A stretch of DNA of 64,000 nt, taken from positions 132,485 to 196,484 of the forward strand of contig PASN01000010.1 in assembly GCA_002711995.1 (NCBI GenBank), written 5' to 3'. The position numbers and the translations under genes are program-made. This document shows positions 62,652-64,000 of the stretch, one piece after another. Below the pieces are notes generated by a model, which saw only the letters and a program-made list of their open reading frames with translations, searched no databases and was not told the DNA's origin. The stretch comes from Halobacteriovoraceae bacterium (lineage in GTDB: Bacteria; Bdellovibrionota; Bacteriovoracia; Bacteriovoracales; Bacteriovoracaceae). Numbering within the stretch: position 1 is the first letter of the stretch; the number at the start of each line of letters is the position of its first letter.

Positions 62652-64000
62652 TTGTTAAGTCTAAGTGTTCGATTTAAAATTTTTCTTGGCCTTGCGCTTA
62701 TTCTCCTGATCTTTGGAGTCCAATCCGCTTTTGTGCTTGTGTCCATTGATGACATTTCACATTCGTTCGAAGATATCAGCCGGTATAGGATGAGTTCACG
62801 AAGAGTTGCGGAAATTAAAAATAATATTGTTGAAATTCAGCGAGAGGCCTTGGTTTACAGTCAGTCTGGAAAAGACTCTGTCATAGATAAAATGAAAAAG
62901 TTAAACAAGGAAGTTGAGACCAATCTAAAGACGTTAGAGGAAACAACCACAGACAAAGACGACATAGATCTCATCCAGTCCATGCTAAAGGTTGTAAAAA
63001 GCTACGGAGACGGGATTATAGACCTTAAAAAGCGATACAAGCTCCGGGAACAATTGTTGGAAAAGAGCTTGCCAAATGTTGTAATTGAAGTTTCAGACTA
63101 TCTAAAAGCAAAGGTTTCCAGACTCCAAAACGATGGTAAAAGACCAGAACTTCCAGAATATCAATCTCTGCTGCAAAATTGGCTCGAAGTTACCCTCATG
63201 GCCAACTCCTACATTCAAAAAAGGGACTACAAACTAAAAAAAGAACTGCTTGAGGTGATTAAAGAGAATGAGAAGATTAGGGAAAAACTACTAAAAAGGA
63301 ATCAAATATCAAAAAATGAATTTGAATACCTTAACAATCTATCCAATAAGTATCTTCAAAAGTTCGAACAGACAGTGCAGGCCAATAGAGTGTACCTATC
63401 TCTAATTAACGTGGTCATGGCAGGAGACGCTCTTGAGTTCACCTTTCTTTCAAGAAAGCTAAGCAAGCAAGTGGAAGAAAAGCTTAACGACATTGAAATT
63501 AAAAGCGCCAAGATTATAAGCGACAATACCTTTTGGATTCTTGTGTCATTATGCATATCTATTCCGCTAATCATAGGCATTGCCTACTTCTACAACATTG
63601 ACATATCCAGGGCGATTAACGACATATCCCAAACTTTTAACAGCTTTATAAACAAAGACTTTAGTCAAAAGATCCCAGGGCTAAAAAGAAGAGATGAAAT
63701 TGGTCAACTTGCAAGGGCCGCTGACAAATTCAAAGAGCTTAATATTAGTTTAAAAGAGGCCAAGGTAATGGCCGAAACGGCAAATGACATCAAGTCCCAG
63801 TTTTTGGCCAATATGAGTCATGAAATTAGAACTCAAATGAATGGCATCTTGGGAATGGTTGGACTTTTGGAAGAAACAACCAAACTTACTGAAGATCAAA
63901 AAGAGATGGTTGAGACGATTTCATCTTCAGGGGACAGTCTTTTGACAATCCTCAATGATATTCTGGACATTAGCAAGGCCGACGCAGGCAAGGTGGAACT
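62652..64000 (+). CDS. Hybrid-type sensor histidine kinase (runs off the window)
   Basis: The gene starts at TTG 62652 just after AAGGTGAG and continues past the window edge. Membrane segments at about residues 8-32 ([20 protein letters not shown]) and 293-317 ([20 protein letters not shown]) flank a helical periplasmic domain of about 260 residues. A HAMP-like linker follows ([10 protein letters not shown] to [15 protein letters not shown]), then HisKA. The phosphorylated His is in [17 protein letters not shown]: the Pro of the usual HEIRTP is Gln (codon 63834-63836). The ATPase domain would lie beyond the window. Confidence 0.85.
   Translation, partial: MLSLSVRFKIFLGLALILLIFGVQSAFVLVSIDDISHSFEDISRYRMSSRRVAEIKNNIVEIQREALVYSQSGKDSVIDKMKKLNKEVETNLKTLEETTTDKDDIDLIQSMLKVVKSYGDGIIDLKKRYKLREQLLEKSLPNVVIEVSDYLKAKVSRLQNDGKRPELPEYQSLLQNWLEVTLMANSYIQKRDYKLKKELLEVIKENEKIREKLLKRNQISKNEFEYLNNLSNKYLQKFEQTVQANRVYLSLINVVMAGDALEFTFLSRKLSKQVEEKLNDIEIKSAKIISDNTFWILVSLCISIPLIIGIAYFYNIDISRAINDISQTFNSFINKDFSQKIPGLKRRDEIGQLARAADKFKELNISLKEAKVMAETANDIKSQFLANMSHEIRTQMNGILGMVGLLEETTKLTEDQKEMVETISSSGDSLLTILNDILDISKADAGKVE

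Noticed and set aside
1-64000. tRNA, rRNA, insertion sequences and prophage
   Set aside because: I looked for cloverleaf-like segments, terminal inverted repeats, transposase and integrase signatures in both strands and saw none; the phage-like DUF968 gene stands alone.

Overview
The window is an AT-rich, very gene-dense chromosomal segment from a Gram-negative bacterium. It has many Sec and lipoprotein signal peptides, twin-arginine substrates, a TolC/RND efflux system and several small exported proteins of unknown function. Gene content and style fit the Bdellovibrionota, perhaps a marine Bacteriovorax-like lineage, but no ribosomal marker is present, so this is an inference of modest strength. 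I found no rRNA, tRNA, CRISPR array, insertion sequence or prophage. No gap longer than about 300 bases lacks a gene or a gene remnant. The longest, 11617-11907, holds a candidate cobalamin riboswitch.

Layout. 1-1213 is a decayed beta-propeller/Calx-beta gene. 1210-4894 holds exported proteins and a cation/Ca2+ exchanger-like protein. 5050-8238 holds a metallo-beta-lactamase/rhodanese sulfur enzyme, an SDR and a YetF-like protein. 8278-11812 is the class Ia ribonucleotide reductase operon nrdB-nrdA with its riboswitch leader. 11908-13717 holds a HAD phosphatase and a glutamate dehydrogenase cut by an in-frame TAG. 13851-16627 is a coupled pair of exported unknowns. 16630-25459 holds a chemoreceptor with a hemerythrin domain, YebC, a small membrane-protein operon, RarD, 3-methyladenine glycosylase I and a flavoprotein. 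25532-31918 holds a DUF968-type nuclease with a non-AUG start, a thioesterase, a hybrid histidine kinase split by TAG with its Tat-exported binding protein, YajQ and an EamA transporter. 32078-36439 holds a papain-like protease and the CHI-like/DUF3833/NTF2/DUF2878-SDR operon. 36546-43851 holds RlmN, a radical SAM/methyltransferase pair and a redox group (peroxiredoxin, MsrA, SelO, M14 peptidase). 44002-53601 holds HrpB, nitroreductase, glutathione peroxidase with a divergent MarR regulator, a U32 protein and RadD. 53711-61173 holds two orphan periplasmic binding proteins and a cusCBA-type copper/silver efflux operon. 61371-64000 holds a second Tat binding protein followed by a second histidine kinase, which runs off the window.

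How the parts relate. Copper/silver export, peroxiredoxin, glutathione peroxidase, MsrA, SelO and the persulfide-type enzyme point to a cell handling oxidative, sulfur and metal stress. Two loci pair a periplasmic binding protein with a membrane histidine kinase and no permease, which suggests ligand sensing rather than uptake. The nrdBA leader suggests that the B12-independent reductase is shut off when cobalamin is plentiful.

Unusual features. (1) A cobalamin-riboswitch-like leader precedes class Ia nrdBA. (2) Three reading frames are interrupted by in-frame TAG codons, and two genes appear to need CTG or ATC starts. (3) Thirteen of 16 convergent gene junctions lie between a 17-base overlap and a 3-base gap, seven of them interlocking by exactly four bases, and hairpin terminators are visible only at the three wider gaps.
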